Notes: generated by a model not told the origin, from the letters alone. A DNA stretch of 43,222 nucleotides from an uncultured Bacteroidales bacterium (GCA_900546395.1 URDD01000013.1:1-43222), one strand, 5' to 3'. Positions 26,676 to 35,370 are shown, counted from the stretch's first letter. Made by a program: numbers and translations.

Positions 26676-28061
26676 ATGATGACTTCAGAACAGAAAAGAA
26701 AGTATAATTACTGGCAGTGGAGGACTTTGATTGTCCTTATGATAGGTTATGCTTTTTACTATTTTGTCAGAAAAAATTTCAGTGTGGTGATGCCTGCTTT
26801 AGAGTCGCATCTTGGCATTACAAAAGTGCAGCTTGGACTTTTTCTCACTTTGAACGGAATAATTTACGGACTGTCAAGATTTGCAAACGGTTTTCTGGCA
26901 GACCGTTTCAGCAGAAGAAAACTTATGGCGTCGGGTCTGATTCTTTCGTCTATTGCCAATTTTGTCATTTGTTTCAGTCCGTCGATGAATTCATTTGTCA
27001 ATGTTCTGGATACGGAAGGAAAGGCAACAATGACACTTGTATATATTATCGGTTCCGTATGGGTACTTAACGGGTATTTCCAAGGTATGGGAGTTCCTCC
27101 TTGCATGAGTCTTATGGCTCATTGGATTCACCCTCGGGAACTGGCTACGAAACAGTCTATTTGGAATGCATCACATTCTATCGGAGCCGGGCTGATAAGT
27201 GTTATTTGCGCATTTATACTGGATCATTACGGTTATAGTGCATGGCAGTTATGCTTTGCTGTGCCTGCATCCATAGCACTTGTCGGGGCATTTGTCCTTT
27301 TGTTTACACTTAAGGATACACCATCTTCAGTAGGACTTCCTGAACTTGAGGAGATGGAAGGAGGTAAATCAGAATCTCACGAAACAGAGGAACTTACAGG
27401 CTCTGCATTTAAAAAGTTCATAAACAGGCTTGTTTTCGGAAATCCGATAATATGGATACTGGCTGTATCTAATTTCTGTATATATGTTGTACGCTTTACT
27501 ATTCTGGACTGGGGGGCTACATTTCTTACTCAGTACAAAGGAATGGAAATTTCTCATGCAGGCTCAGTCGTAGCTGCATCCGAAATTATAGGAGGAATAG
27601 CTGGAATGTTGTTGGCCGGTTGGTTTACAGATAAGTTCATGAAGAGCCGTGCGCATAGAACTTGTCTGTTCTGTACTATCGGTGCCACTCTTTCTTTCTT
27701 TTTGTTCTGGCAGGTGCCCTCTTCTATGAACTGGCTTGCTGCTGCTTTCCTTTGCTTGTCCAGTTTCTTCATTTACGGACCTCAGGCATTGTTGGGGATT
27801 GCTGCATCAAATCAGGCTACTAAAAGAGCATGTGCCACGGCAAATGGAATTCTTGGAATCTTCGGATATGCCAGTACTACCGTGTCAGGATTGGGATTCG
27901 GCTATCTCGCCCAGCATTTCGGTTGGAATTCGGTATTTATGGTTTCGGTAATTATAGGTATCGTCGGCTCCATAGTAATAGCTTTTATGTGGAATGCAAA
28001 AGCGGACGGATATGAAAAAGCAGAAGAAGTCCTGAAAGAAATTCATAACGGATCTATATAA
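26676..28061 (+). CDS. glpT: MFS organophosphate:phosphate antiporter, GlpT/UhpT family
   Basis: This 461-residue inner-membrane transporter has about 12 hydrophobic segments. The family signature YAFYYFVRKNFSVVMPAL is near residue 25, and the cytoplasmic loop GLSRFANGFLADRFSRRK is near 70. Family members exchange glycerol 3-phosphate, hexose 6-phosphate or phosphoglycerate for inorganic phosphate; glycerol 3-phosphate is the likeliest substrate by similarity of the N-terminus. An ATG one codon later is an alternative start. It has its own promoter and a hairpin terminator. Confidence 0.88.
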   Translation: MMTSEQKRKYNYWQWRTLIVLMIGYAFYYFVRKNFSVVMPALESHLGITKVQLGLFLTLNGIIYGLSRFANGFLADRFSRRKLMASGLILSSIANFVICFSPSMNSFVNVLDTEGKATMTLVYIIGSVWVLNGYFQGMGVPPCMSLMAHWIHPRELATKQSIWNASHSIGAGLISVICAFILDHYGYSAWQLCFAVPASIALVGAFVLLFTLKDTPSSVGLPELEEMEGGKSESHETEELTGSAFKKFINRLVFGNPIIWILAVSNFCIYVVRFTILDWGATFLTQYKGMEISHAGSVVAASEIIGGIAGMLLAGWFTDKFMKSRAHRTCLFCTIGATLSFFLFWQVPSSMNWLAAAFLCLSSFFIYGPQALLGIAASNQATKRACATANGILGIFGYASTTVSGLGFGYLAQHFGWNSVFMVSVIIGIVGSIVIAFMWNAKADGYEKAEEVLKEIHNGSI

Positions 28062-28095
28062 AGACATATAAATTCAGAAAAAACTTTAAAAAACA

Positions 28096-28140
28096 GAAAA
28101 ATCCGGTCCTTTACGCAGCGATGAAGGGCCGGATTTTATT
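28096..28140 (+). terminator. Terminator after the GlpT-like gene
   Basis: AAAATCCGGTCCTT pairs with AAGGGCCGGATTTT (one G-U pair) around a loop of about 13 bases, followed by ATTTTAAG. It is placed 35 bases after the stop codon. Confidence 0.8.
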
Positions 28141-28149
28141 TTAAGTCTT

Positions 28150-28157
28150 TATCTTTG
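28150..28157 (+). promoter_or_regulatory. radC -7 box
   Basis: TATCTTTG fits TAnnTTTG and directly follows the preceding terminator, 70 bases before radC. The -33 element is not clear. Confidence 0.5.
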
Positions 28158-28227
28158 CCCGCTAAGTATAAGTTGAATTTTCTTTTAAGTTAATGATATA
28201 AATGCTTTGTGTTGAGGAAATTGAGGT

Positions 28228-28920
28228 ATGAAGATAAAGGAATTGGGACGGGATGACAGACCTCGGGAAAAATTGTCGGAAAAAGGCCCTTCGGCATTAA
28301 GTAATGCAGAATTGCTTGCAGTACTTTTACGTACAGGTACAGGAAAATTCAATGTTGTAGATACAGCAAGAATGCTTTTGAAATCGGCTGGAGACAGTCT
28401 TCTTTCACTTGCAGCTATGGACCAGAGGGAATTGTGCAAGACTTGCGGCGTGGGACCGGATAAGGCTGCTGCTGTTACTGCGGCCTTTGAACTTGGCAGA
28501 AGGCGCGAGCAGGAGAGTGCCGGCTCTGACAGAATCTCTGTTACCAGGCCTGAAATGATATTCATGATGATGCTTCCTTTGCTTAGGGGGTTGAGGCATG
28601 AGGAATGCTGGGTAGTATTCCTGAACAGGGCGAATTATGTCATAGGACGTGAAAAAGTGAGTTCCGGAGGTCTTGACAGTACTGTCATGGATATAAAACA
28701 TATAGTAAGAAAATCCCTTGATATCATGGCTAGCGGAATAATCCTTGTCCATAACCACCCGTCTGGCAATCCAAGGCCAGGTGTCAGTGATATCCGTTGT
28801 ACGGAAAAACTGAAAAAGGCTGTAGATACATTTGATATATCGCTGGTAGATCATATTATAGTGGCAGATGATTCTTATTACAGTTTTTCTGATGAGGCTG
28901 TTTCTGTTTCAGGAAAGTGA
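28228..28920 (+). CDS. radC: RadC family JAMM-motif protein
   Basis: This 230-residue protein has an N-terminal helix-hairpin-helix region (KTCGVGPDKAAAVTAAFELGRR) and a C-terminal MPN/JAMM metalloprotease-like domain. The signature VHNHPSGNPRPGVSDI is near residues 172-187. Despite the name, a role in DNA repair has not held up for the E. coli protein, and the function remains unclear. It stands alone between two terminator/promoter boundaries. Confidence 0.94.
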   Translation: MKIKELGRDDRPREKLSEKGPSALSNAELLAVLLRTGTGKFNVVDTARMLLKSAGDSLLSLAAMDQRELCKTCGVGPDKAAAVTAAFELGRRREQESAGSDRISVTRPEMIFMMMLPLLRGLRHEECWVVFLNRANYVIGREKVSSGGLDSTVMDIKHIVRKSLDIMASGIILVHNHPSGNPRPGVSDIRCTEKLKKAVDTFDISLVDHIIVADDSYYSFSDEAVSVSGK

Positions 28921-28976
28921 GAGGTACTGATGCAAGTCTCTTATGAGAAATCTTTTCAGAATTGCCTGAAATGACT

Positions 28977-28984
28977 TATATTTG
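28977..28984 (+). promoter_or_regulatory. upp -7 box
   Basis: TATATTTG lies 26 bases before the upp start codon and fits the TAnnTTTG consensus. I see no good -33 element. Confidence 0.5.
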
Positions 28985-29010
28985 ACGCAGAAATCACAAC
29001 TCTGAAAATT

Positions 29011-29664
29011 ATGGAAATCATTAATCTTGGTAAAGATAATTCTATCCTGAACAAATTTGTGGCACAGATGAGGGACCGGCAGGTGCAGAAGGACAGTATG
29101 CGTTTCCGATCAAATCTGGAAAGAGTAGGGGAGATTTTCGCTTATGAAATCAGCAAGACCCTCGATTATTCTGTAAAGGATGTAGAGACGCCGCTTGGAA
29201 TCGCAAATGTGCCTACTTACGATGACAATATTGTAGTGGCTACTATTCTCAGAGCAGGGCTGCCTCTTCATAACGGAATACTAAAATTTTTCGATGATGC
29301 GCAGAATGCTTTTGTGGCAGCTTATCGAAAATACGATAAAGGAGATGATTTTCATATCAATATAGAATATATGACATCTCCTGATTTGACAGGAAAGGTC
29401 TTGATTTTGGCAGATACAATGCTGGCTACCGGAGCTTCATTGGAATTGGCATACAATAAACTGCGTGAAGACGGAGAGCCGTCACATACTCATCTTGTCT
29501 GTCCTGTATCAAGTGTATATGCAGTAGAATATCTGCAGAAACATCTTCCATCTGACAGGGTGACATTATGGCTTGCTGCAATGGATGAAGAACTTACGAG
29601 TCACTCATATATTGTTCCCGGCCTTGGAGATGCTGGTGATCTGGCTTACGGGGACAAAAAATAG
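29011..29664 (+). CDS. upp: Uracil phosphoribosyltransferase
   Basis: It salvages uracil to UMP using PRPP. The 217-residue protein has the conserved early segment MRDRQVQKDSMRFR, the substrate block ATILRAGLPLHNGI near 75-90 and the PRPP-binding motif VLILADTMLATGAS near 130-143. A C-terminal GLGDAGDLAYG loop binds uracil. It is monocistronic and ends in a strong hairpin. Confidence 0.96.
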   Translation: MEIINLGKDNSILNKFVAQMRDRQVQKDSMRFRSNLERVGEIFAYEISKTLDYSVKDVETPLGIANVPTYDDNIVVATILRAGLPLHNGILKFFDDAQNAFVAAYRKYDKGDDFHINIEYMTSPDLTGKVLILADTMLATGASLELAYNKLREDGEPSHTHLVCPVSSVYAVEYLQKHLPSDRVTLWLAAMDEELTSHSYIVPGLGDAGDLAYGDKK

Positions 29665-29688
29665 GTTTCGGATTTTTATTTATGACAA

Positions 29689-29730
29689 ATAGGGCAATTC
29701 CTGTCTTTTGAAAGACTGGGATTGCCCTAT
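29689..29730. terminator. Bidirectional terminator between upp and egsA
   Basis: ATAGGGCAATTCC (29689-29701) pairs with GGGATTGCCCTAT (29718-29730) with one mismatch. The inner bases TCTTT and AAAGA extend the stem. It sits between convergent genes. Confidence 0.85.
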
Positions 29731-29753
29731 GATATTTAAAATCAGGAGTATTG

Positions 29754-31091
29754 TCATACCTCCCAATAACCGCCTTTGCCGAAGAGTTTATCTTCTACTT
29801 TTTCCATCAGTCCGCAACGGTATATGAGATCTATATTTGTAAACCTGTTTCTCATAAAAGGAATGAAGCGGAAGGTATCTCTGAGCCGTTCTCTTGTAAC
29901 TCCTATCATTTCCGGTTTGTATGGCGCCCCGATTCGTTTGAGTGAATCTTCAACTTTTACATAAGGGATAATCTGCTCTGCAATTCTTTGCCTTAATTCC
30001 GGCCATGCTGATACTATTCTTTTCAACTGTACACTCAGGCCTTCAGCATCAATATATTTACCTTTGCTTTCGACTAAAGCCCTTTCCATATGGGCCGGTC
30101 TTCCTTCAAATAAGATACGTATATCATTTTCCATCTGCTCCCACGTCGGCCATGCGTTTACACAGGCATTAATATCAAGATGTTCCATGTCAAATTTGAG
30201 GAGATATTCAAGGCATGCTGTAGATACGAGCGTGCCAATGGCAACCTTGAATCCGTGTGATACATGCTTTCCGTCGTAGCAAAGGTTCTCCATATCCCAA
30301 AAGTGGCTGAACTGGTGTTCAGTACCTGATGCCGGTCTGCTTGAAAGGATAGCCTGCATGGCAAATCCGCTCATTATAAGTCCGTCTGCAAGCTTTTGAG
30401 TAGCTTCTACATCTCCCTTCAGTGCGGAGTCAGGATCTGCAAGAGCATCTCTTAACCCGTCTTGGACAAGATGGAATGCAAAACTGTCAATTTTTTCAGA
30501 TCCTGCCGTATCTGCAATCATCCAGTCGGCGCCTGCCGGAATCTTTGCAATGAGGTCTGAGTAACCTGAAGCTATAAGTTCCTTCGGCGCCATAGCTGCT
30601 ACTTGCGGATCCAGAATCATACCCGCAGGAGCAGGACAGTCAAATGTCTGCTTGTTTCCTTCAAATGTTATAGACGCACCATAGGCAGTGTATCCATCCA
30701 TTGATGCTGCTGTTCCTACTACCATATATTTTTTTCCTATATGGTGAGACGCAAGTTTGCATAAATCATTTATAACTCCTGAGCCAACAGCAACAGCCGT
30801 AGCTCCGGTGTCTTTCAAATGTTTTTCTACCTGCTCAAGATAACTCCATTCGGCGTATAATTCAGTATCCTCGAATATGAAAGACTCTGCCATAGGTATT
30901 CCGTTGTCTTTCAGTATCTTTTCAACATACTCTCCTGCAGCCTTATATGTGTTTCTGTCTGCCACAACAGTAGCTTTTGCTTCAGGGAAGAGCTTGCTGA
31001 ACATTTCCGCAGTTTTCTTCATCGCTCCTACACCTATTTCCAAGGCTTTAGTGTCGGAGGCTTTTTTTAATGCCATTTCAACATTACTCAT
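29754..31091 (-). CDS. egsA: sn-Glycerol-1-phosphate dehydrogenase
   Basis: This 445-residue member of the iron/zinc alcohol dehydrogenase-like superfamily (AraM/EgsA group) would reduce dihydroxyacetone phosphate to sn-glycerol 1-phosphate with NAD(P)H. Visible hallmarks are the nucleotide-binding loop AVGSGVINDLCKLASH, the TAASMDGYTAYGASI block, and metal-binding regions SDLIAKIPAGADWMIAD, EHQFSHFWD and HVSHGFKVAIGT. Glycerol 1-phosphate is the archaeal-type lipid backbone precursor; in Bacillus AraM feeds PcrB. No GGGPS/PcrB gene is in the window, so its downstream pathway is unknown. A -7 box lies 42 bases upstream. Confidence 0.9.
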   Translation of the reverse strand: MSNVEMALKKASDTKALEIGVGAMKKTAEMFSKLFPEAKATVVADRNTYKAAGEYVEKILKDNGIPMAESFIFEDTELYAEWSYLEQVEKHLKDTGATAVAVGSGVINDLCKLASHHIGKKYMVVGTAASMDGYTAYGASITFEGNKQTFDCPAPAGMILDPQVAAMAPKELIASGYSDLIAKIPAGADWMIADTAGSEKIDSFAFHLVQDGLRDALADPDSALKGDVEATQKLADGLIMSGFAMQAILSSRPASGTEHQFSHFWDMENLCYDGKHVSHGFKVAIGTLVSTACLEYLLKFDMEHLDINACVNAWPTWEQMENDIRILFEGRPAHMERALVESKGKYIDAEGLSVQLKRIVSAWPELRQRIAEQIIPYVKVEDSLKRIGAPYKPEMIGVTRERLRDTFRFIPFMRNRFTNIDLIYRCGLMEKVEDKLFGKGGYWEV

Positions 31092-31132
31092 AATATTCGC
31101 GGTGATTTTATTTTGTTTTCATTTTAGTGTTG

Positions 31133-31140
31133 CAAAGATA
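31133..31140 (-). promoter_or_regulatory. egsA -7 box
   Basis: TATCTTTG on the minus strand fits TAnnTTTG, 41 bases before the egsA ATG. The -33 element is weak. Confidence 0.5.
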
Positions 31141-31311
31141 TAGTTTTTTCATTTTATATGAAATTATTTTCGTTTTTTATTTTTAATTGAACACAAATGA
31201 AAATATTTAATTAGTCTTAGGCTCTATCTTGTTTAAGTCTTAGTTTTGAATAATAGAAAACTGTTGTTATATTGCATAAACAAGTTAAAATTCATTAAAT
31301 GATTTGTAAAT

Positions 31312-31758
31312 ATGCTTAAAGTTGGAGATAAGATGCCGGATTTCGAGGTCATTGACCAGGACGGCAGGACCGTGAGGACAGCAGACCTTGTGGGGAAAAA
31401 GACGATTATCTATTTTTATCCGAAAGACAATACCCCTGGATGCACGGCTGAAGCATGTAACCTCAGGGATAACTACGAAGATTTGCAGGCACGGGGATAT
31501 ACTGTCATTGGAGTGAGCAAGGATAGTGATACTTCGCACAGGAAGTTCATTGAAAAGTTTGCTCTTCCGTTTACACTTCTTTCTGACAAATCTACAAGGA
31601 TGCAGCAGGATTTCGGAGCATGGGGTGAGAAGAAAATGTGCGGCAAAGTCAGTGTGGGAACATTGAGAAAGACATTCGTATTTTCAGAGGAGGGGATTCT
31701 GGAGAGAATAATAGATAAAGTTGATACCAAAAACCACGCAGCCCAGATTTTGGGCTAA
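31312..31758 (+). CDS. bcp: Thioredoxin-dependent peroxiredoxin (Bcp/PrxQ)
   Basis: It reduces peroxides in the cytoplasm. The 148-residue protein has the PrxQ signature DNTPGCTAEACNLRD with peroxidatic Cys44 and probable resolving Cys49, five residues apart. The later block VSVGTLRKTFVFSEEG is also typical. It ends overlapping the stop of the convergent glycosyltransferase gene by four bases. The upstream region carries two copies of AGTCTTAG. Confidence 0.95.
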   Translation: MLKVGDKMPDFEVIDQDGRTVRTADLVGKKTIIYFYPKDNTPGCTAEACNLRDNYEDLQARGYTVIGVSKDSDTSHRKFIEKFALPFTLLSDKSTRMQQDFGAWGEKKMCGKVSVGTLRKTFVFSEEGILERIIDKVDTKNHAAQILG

Positions 31759-33017
31759 AGGCTTTTACAAGCTGTGTTATAGGCGGTAAGAAGGTCTGTT
31801 ACGATTTGTTTGCGATTGTGCCTTCTTGCCGCTGTTTCTTGTCCTGCTATTCCGGTCTTTTCTGCCGTACTGAGGTCTTTTGCCAGATTGCGGATAATTT
31901 CAGAGAGAGAGTAGCAATCTCCGTTATTGTACAGTATGCTTGCTTTTCCGTAGTCTGCAATAGTAACTGTTCCTCCGGATGCAGCGGCTATTGTCGGAAT
32001 GCCTGTCATTTGAGCCTCACACAGGCTGTTGGGTGAGTTTTCAACGTGAGATGGGTGTATGTACATGTCGGATGAAACCATAAGTCTGACAAGCTGTTCT
32101 TCATTTTGCACTCCTATGAATCTTACACCGTTTTCCTTTCCGCTGATATTGAATTTCTTTTCGAATATTCGTACAAGAGCAGAATCTTCCCTGACTCCTG
32201 CGACATTCCACTCTGTTTCTATACCCTTTTTTTTCAGAATACTTGCTGTTTTGAGGATGGTGTCAATACCTTTATATGGCATTTCGGAAATTGTAGTCAG
32301 CAGTTTTTTCTTGTATCCCTTGAAGCCTGGTTTCCATATTCCGGCATTTTTATAGAAAGCAGGCCTCAGAACTTCATCTACATGAGAATAGGATGCCGAA
32401 GAGAGTTTTTTCAATACATTTCTGTCCCAGTCTGTCCGTCCCATTGCAAATTTAACTGAAGAAAGGTATTTCCGTTCTTTGACAGCCCTTGTTTTGAAGT
32501 CATTGTACAGATGGAGATAGCCGTTCCGGAGTATTGCTTCATTGAAAAAAGAGTCGCATGACAGAAAATCCGACTGTTTTATCTCTTCCGGAAAAAAATG
32601 TTCAATACATTCTGTCAGTATCCCTTGTATGTGCAGAGTGGTAGGAATGGCTTCTGCATGCAGAAGCCAGGATGATAGTTTTGACTCTGCTCCGAAAACA
32701 TGTATCACATCCGGTTTTACCATATTCGCGATTTCCAGAATCTTGTCATCGTAATATTCAGCCGGATATCCTGTCCAGTTGTACATTAGTTTTTTTATGC
32801 CATCAGGCTTCCTGCTCTTGATGCTGTAATATGTAATACCGTCCCTTTTCGTGACTTTATCCTTGCCTGGGCTTATGAATGCCACGCTAAGTTCTGTCTG
32901 AGGAGCAAACTCCTGTACGGCATCTGCTAAGGAACCTATCCAGCCTTTGCCATTATATGCCCTGTCACCTTTTTCGTTGAAAAGAATGTTTGCGGATGAT
33001 AACCAGAGAACGTTCAT
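31755..33017 (-). CDS. GT4-family glycosyltransferase
   Basis: This 420-residue GT-B glycosyltransferase has an N-terminal acceptor half (VLWLSSANILFNEKG, VKPDVIHVFGAE). The C-terminal donor half contains LLTTISEMPYKGIDTILKTA and the EX7E-type motif ENSPNSLCEAQ with IPTIAAASGG. The substrate is unknown; surface polysaccharide or capsule synthesis is the usual role of such enzymes, but no other polysaccharide genes are nearby. It begins 19 bases after the fur-family gene on the same strand and is probably co-transcribed with it. Confidence 0.87.
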   Translation of the reverse strand: MNVLWLSSANILFNEKGDRAYNGKGWIGSLADAVQEFAPQTELSVAFISPGKDKVTKRDGITYYSIKSRKPDGIKKLMYNWTGYPAEYYDDKILEIANMVKPDVIHVFGAESKLSSWLLHAEAIPTTLHIQGILTECIEHFFPEEIKQSDFLSCDSFFNEAILRNGYLHLYNDFKTRAVKERKYLSSVKFAMGRTDWDRNVLKKLSSASYSHVDEVLRPAFYKNAGIWKPGFKGYKKKLLTTISEMPYKGIDTILKTASILKKKGIETEWNVAGVREDSALVRIFEKKFNISGKENGVRFIGVQNEEQLVRLMVSSDMYIHPSHVENSPNSLCEAQMTGIPTIAAASGGTVTIADYGKASILYNNGDCYSLSEIIRNLAKDLSTAEKTGIAGQETAARRHNRKQIVTDLLTAYNTACKSL

Positions 33018-33036
33018 ACTGATGGCAGGCCTTGGT

Positions 33037-33498
33037 TTATCTTGCAGCAGTAATTGCAGTCCGTTTTCTTGACGGTCTGCCTATGAGCTGGATGTCAATA
33101 TGTTCGATTTTGTAGCCTCTGAACCTTTTCTTGCTCAGATGTCTTTCTACTATTTCTATAAGCTCGTCATCCAGGACATCTTTATATACATGGTTCTCAC
33201 AGTCGTACAGATGCATGTGCTTGAATGTATTTACATCGAAATACATTTTGTTGTTGGAACTCATTCTGTGATTATATATGCCTAAAAGAGCGAGGTTTGT
33301 AAGAATGTTGTAAACTGATGCAACAGTAACTTTTGCAACGCCTTCTTTTTTAATGTGTTCAGTAACCATGTCTGCAGAAGCATGTCCCAGACTCATCATT
33401 GCATTGTGCACGGCCATTCTCTGAGGAGTAGCCTTAAGGCCATGTTTTTTTAGAATGGACTTGAAAAAATCTGTATCGTTTTTTTTTGAATTGTTCAT
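33037..33498 (-). CDS. Fur-family transcriptional regulator lacking structural zinc cysteines
   Basis: This 153-residue protein has the Fur winged helix (HGLKATPQRMAVHNAMM near residue 18; VTVASVYNILTNLALLGI near 55-73) and a dimerisation/metal domain with HMHLYDCENH. Classical Fur and PerR carry two CxxC motifs for structural zinc; here only one cysteine is present. It may be a metal, peroxide or other sensor; the exact class is open. A strong promoter and a perfect palindrome lie in its leader, which suggests autoregulation. The nearest possible target by function is bcp, about 1.3 kb away beyond a GT4 gene. Confidence 0.88.
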   Translation of the reverse strand: MNNSKKNDTDFFKSILKKHGLKATPQRMAVHNAMMSLGHASADMVTEHIKKEGVAKVTVASVYNILTNLALLGIYNHRMSSNNKMYFDVNTFKHMHLYDCENHVYKDVLDDELIEIVERHLSKKRFRGYKIEHIDIQLIGRPSRKRTAITAAR

Positions 33499-33516
33499 AT
33501 TCGTTGCATAATGTGC

Positions 33517-33532
33517 TTCTGTCCTGACAGAA
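33517..33532. promoter_or_regulatory. Perfect palindrome in the fur leader, candidate operator
   Basis: TTCTGTCCTGACAGAA is a perfect 7-2-7 palindrome lying between the predicted transcription start and the start codon of the Fur-family gene. The layout resembles Fur/PerR operators, but the bases do not match the classical Fur or PerR boxes. Confidence 0.55.
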
Positions 33533-33555
33533 TATTAATTTAGGAAGCAGATTTA

Positions 33556-33587
33556 CAAAAGTAGCGATAAAAAGTTTTCATACAAAA
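33556..33587 (-). promoter_or_regulatory. Promoter of the Fur-family gene
   Basis: Reading leftward, TTTTG (33587-33583) and TACTTTTG (33563-33556) are 19 bases apart, a very good Bacteroidetes promoter. It leaves a leader of roughly 50 bases containing the palindrome. Confidence 0.7.
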
Positions 33588-33702
33588 TAAAATTGAAAAA
33601 TTCAAAATTCGGATTTTTGACGATTGGCGCTGAAGGATATAGTGTACGTTAGGTTTTGTAATATTAAATGAAGAAAAAATTATTTTTTTTAATATTATTT
33701 CG

Positions 33703-33732
33703 TTGTAAGCTTGAAATATTTAATTAAATTTG
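33703..33732 (+). promoter_or_regulatory. Promoter of the ior operon
   Basis: TTG (33703-33705) and TAAATTTG (33725-33732) are 19 bases apart. Transcription would start near 33739, so the ATG at 33754 is the only sensible start codon; the in-frame TTG at 33730 lies within the -7 box. Confidence 0.72.
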
Positions 33733-33753
33733 GAACAAGCTAACTACAATAAT

Positions 33754-35370
33754 ATGGATCCGAATTTAAATATTTTGCTTTTAGGCGATGAGGCCGTTGC
33801 CCGAGGGGCATTGGATGCCGGCCTTTCAGGAGTTTATGCCTATCCGGGAACACCATCTACGGAAATAACGGAATATATTCAGAATAGCGCTGAGGCTGCA
33901 TCCCGCAATATCCACTGCCAGTGGTCCGCCAACGAAAAAACAGCAATGGAAGCGGCTCTGGGAATGTCTTATGTAGGAAAACGCTCATTGGTATGTATGA
34001 AACACGTAGGTATGAATGTGGCTGCCGATGCATTTGTGAATTCTGCAATGTCAGGAGTAAACGGAGGCTTGGTGGTAGTGGCGGCAGACGATCCTTCTAT
34101 GCACTCCTCTCAGAATGAACAGGATTCCAGGTTTTATGGAAAATTTGCCATGATTCCTGTTCTGGAACCATCAACACAGCAGGAAATGTATGATATGACC
34201 AGGTATGCTTTCGATTTGTCGGAAAGGTTCAGTGTACCTGTCCTTTTGAGAATAGTTACGCGAATAGCGCATTCCAGATCTGTTGTCAAACTTTCAGAGA
34301 CCAGACCCGAAAACATGCTGCATTATCCTCAAGATCCGGGCAGGTGGGTTCTTATGCCTGCTGTGGCGCGCAGAAGAAATGATGCCCTTATAAAACTTCA
34401 GGAGGATTTTATGAGAGAATCTGAAAGTGGAGGAAACAATGTACTTATTCCGGGGAAAGACAGAAAATTAGGAATAATAGCCTGTGGTGTGGCTTACAAT
34501 TATCTGATGGAGCACAGGTCTGAGTTGCCTTCATATCCTGTTTTGAAAGTTTCACAGTATCCTCTTCCTAAGAAGCTCGTTTCCGAACTGGCGTCGCTGT
34601 GTGACGGACTCCTAGTTCTTGAAGACGGACAGCCGTTTGTTGAAGAGCAGCTGCGTGGTGTCCTAGAAAGCGGTATCAAGATAAGCGGACGGCTCAGCGG
34701 GGAAGTCCCGAGAAGTGGCGAACTTGATCCGGACAATATATTGCCGGCTCTGGGAATTTCTTCGTCGGCAGAAAGAACCCCGTCTGAATATGTGGTTCCA
34801 AGGCCGCCTGCGCTGTGTGTTGGGTGCGGTCACAGAGATATGTACACGGCTCTTAACGAAGTGCTCAGAGAGTATGATGATGCCAAAGTGTTCAGTGATA
34901 TAGGGTGTTACACACTTGGCTTCCTTTCTCCTTTCCATGCAATACATTCTGTTATTGATATGGGAGCTTCCGTGACTATGGCTAAGGGAGCTGCGGATGC
35001 AGGACAATATCCGTCCGTTGCAGTGATAGGTGATTCTACGTTCACTCATTCAGGAATGACAGGTCTTCTTGATGCAGTAAACTGCAATGCTGATATTACA
35101 GTGATTATTTCTGACAATCTTACTACAGGAATGACAGGTGGTCAGGATTCTGCCGGAACAGGACGTTATGAACAGATTTGTGAAGGAATAGGGGTTGCCC
35201 GTGAGCATATACGTGTAGTCGTGCCTCTGCCAAAGAATATGGAAGAAATGAAGCAGATAATCCGAGAAGAGATAAATTATCACGGGGTTTCTGTCATTAT
35301 ACCGCGCAGAGAGTGTATTCAGACAGCAAGACGCAAGGCTGCATCCGTCAGACGTTTACAGCAAAAATAA
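33754..35370 (+). CDS. iorA: Indolepyruvate:ferredoxin oxidoreductase alpha subunit, short form
   Basis: With IorB it oxidatively decarboxylates aryl-pyruvates to aryl-acetyl-CoA, reducing ferredoxin. The protein has 538 residues. The N-terminal pyrimidine-binding part begins NILLLGDEAVARGALDAGLSGVYAYPGTPSTE. The C-terminal TPP-binding part has the iron-site-like PALCVGCGHRDMY and the metal motif GDSTFTHSGMTGLLDAVN. It ends at RRECIQTARRKAASVRRLQQK, so the C-terminal two-cluster ferredoxin domain of the archaeal enzyme (about 80 more residues with CxxCxxC motifs) is absent. It leads an operon with iorB, an aminotransferase and a CoA-transferase. Confidence 0.92.
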   Translation: MDPNLNILLLGDEAVARGALDAGLSGVYAYPGTPSTEITEYIQNSAEAASRNIHCQWSANEKTAMEAALGMSYVGKRSLVCMKHVGMNVAADAFVNSAMSGVNGGLVVVAADDPSMHSSQNEQDSRFYGKFAMIPVLEPSTQQEMYDMTRYAFDLSERFSVPVLLRIVTRIAHSRSVVKLSETRPENMLHYPQDPGRWVLMPAVARRRNDALIKLQEDFMRESESGGNNVLIPGKDRKLGIIACGVAYNYLMEHRSELPSYPVLKVSQYPLPKKLVSELASLCDGLLVLEDGQPFVEEQLRGVLESGIKISGRLSGEVPRSGELDPDNILPALGISSSAERTPSEYVVPRPPALCVGCGHRDMYTALNEVLREYDDAKVFSDIGCYTLGFLSPFHAIHSVIDMGASVTMAKGAADAGQYPSVAVIGDSTFTHSGMTGLLDAVNCNADITVIISDNLTTGMTGGQDSAGTGRYEQICEGIGVAREHIRVVVPLPKNMEEMKQIIREEINYHGVSVIIPRRECIQTARRKAASVRRLQQK

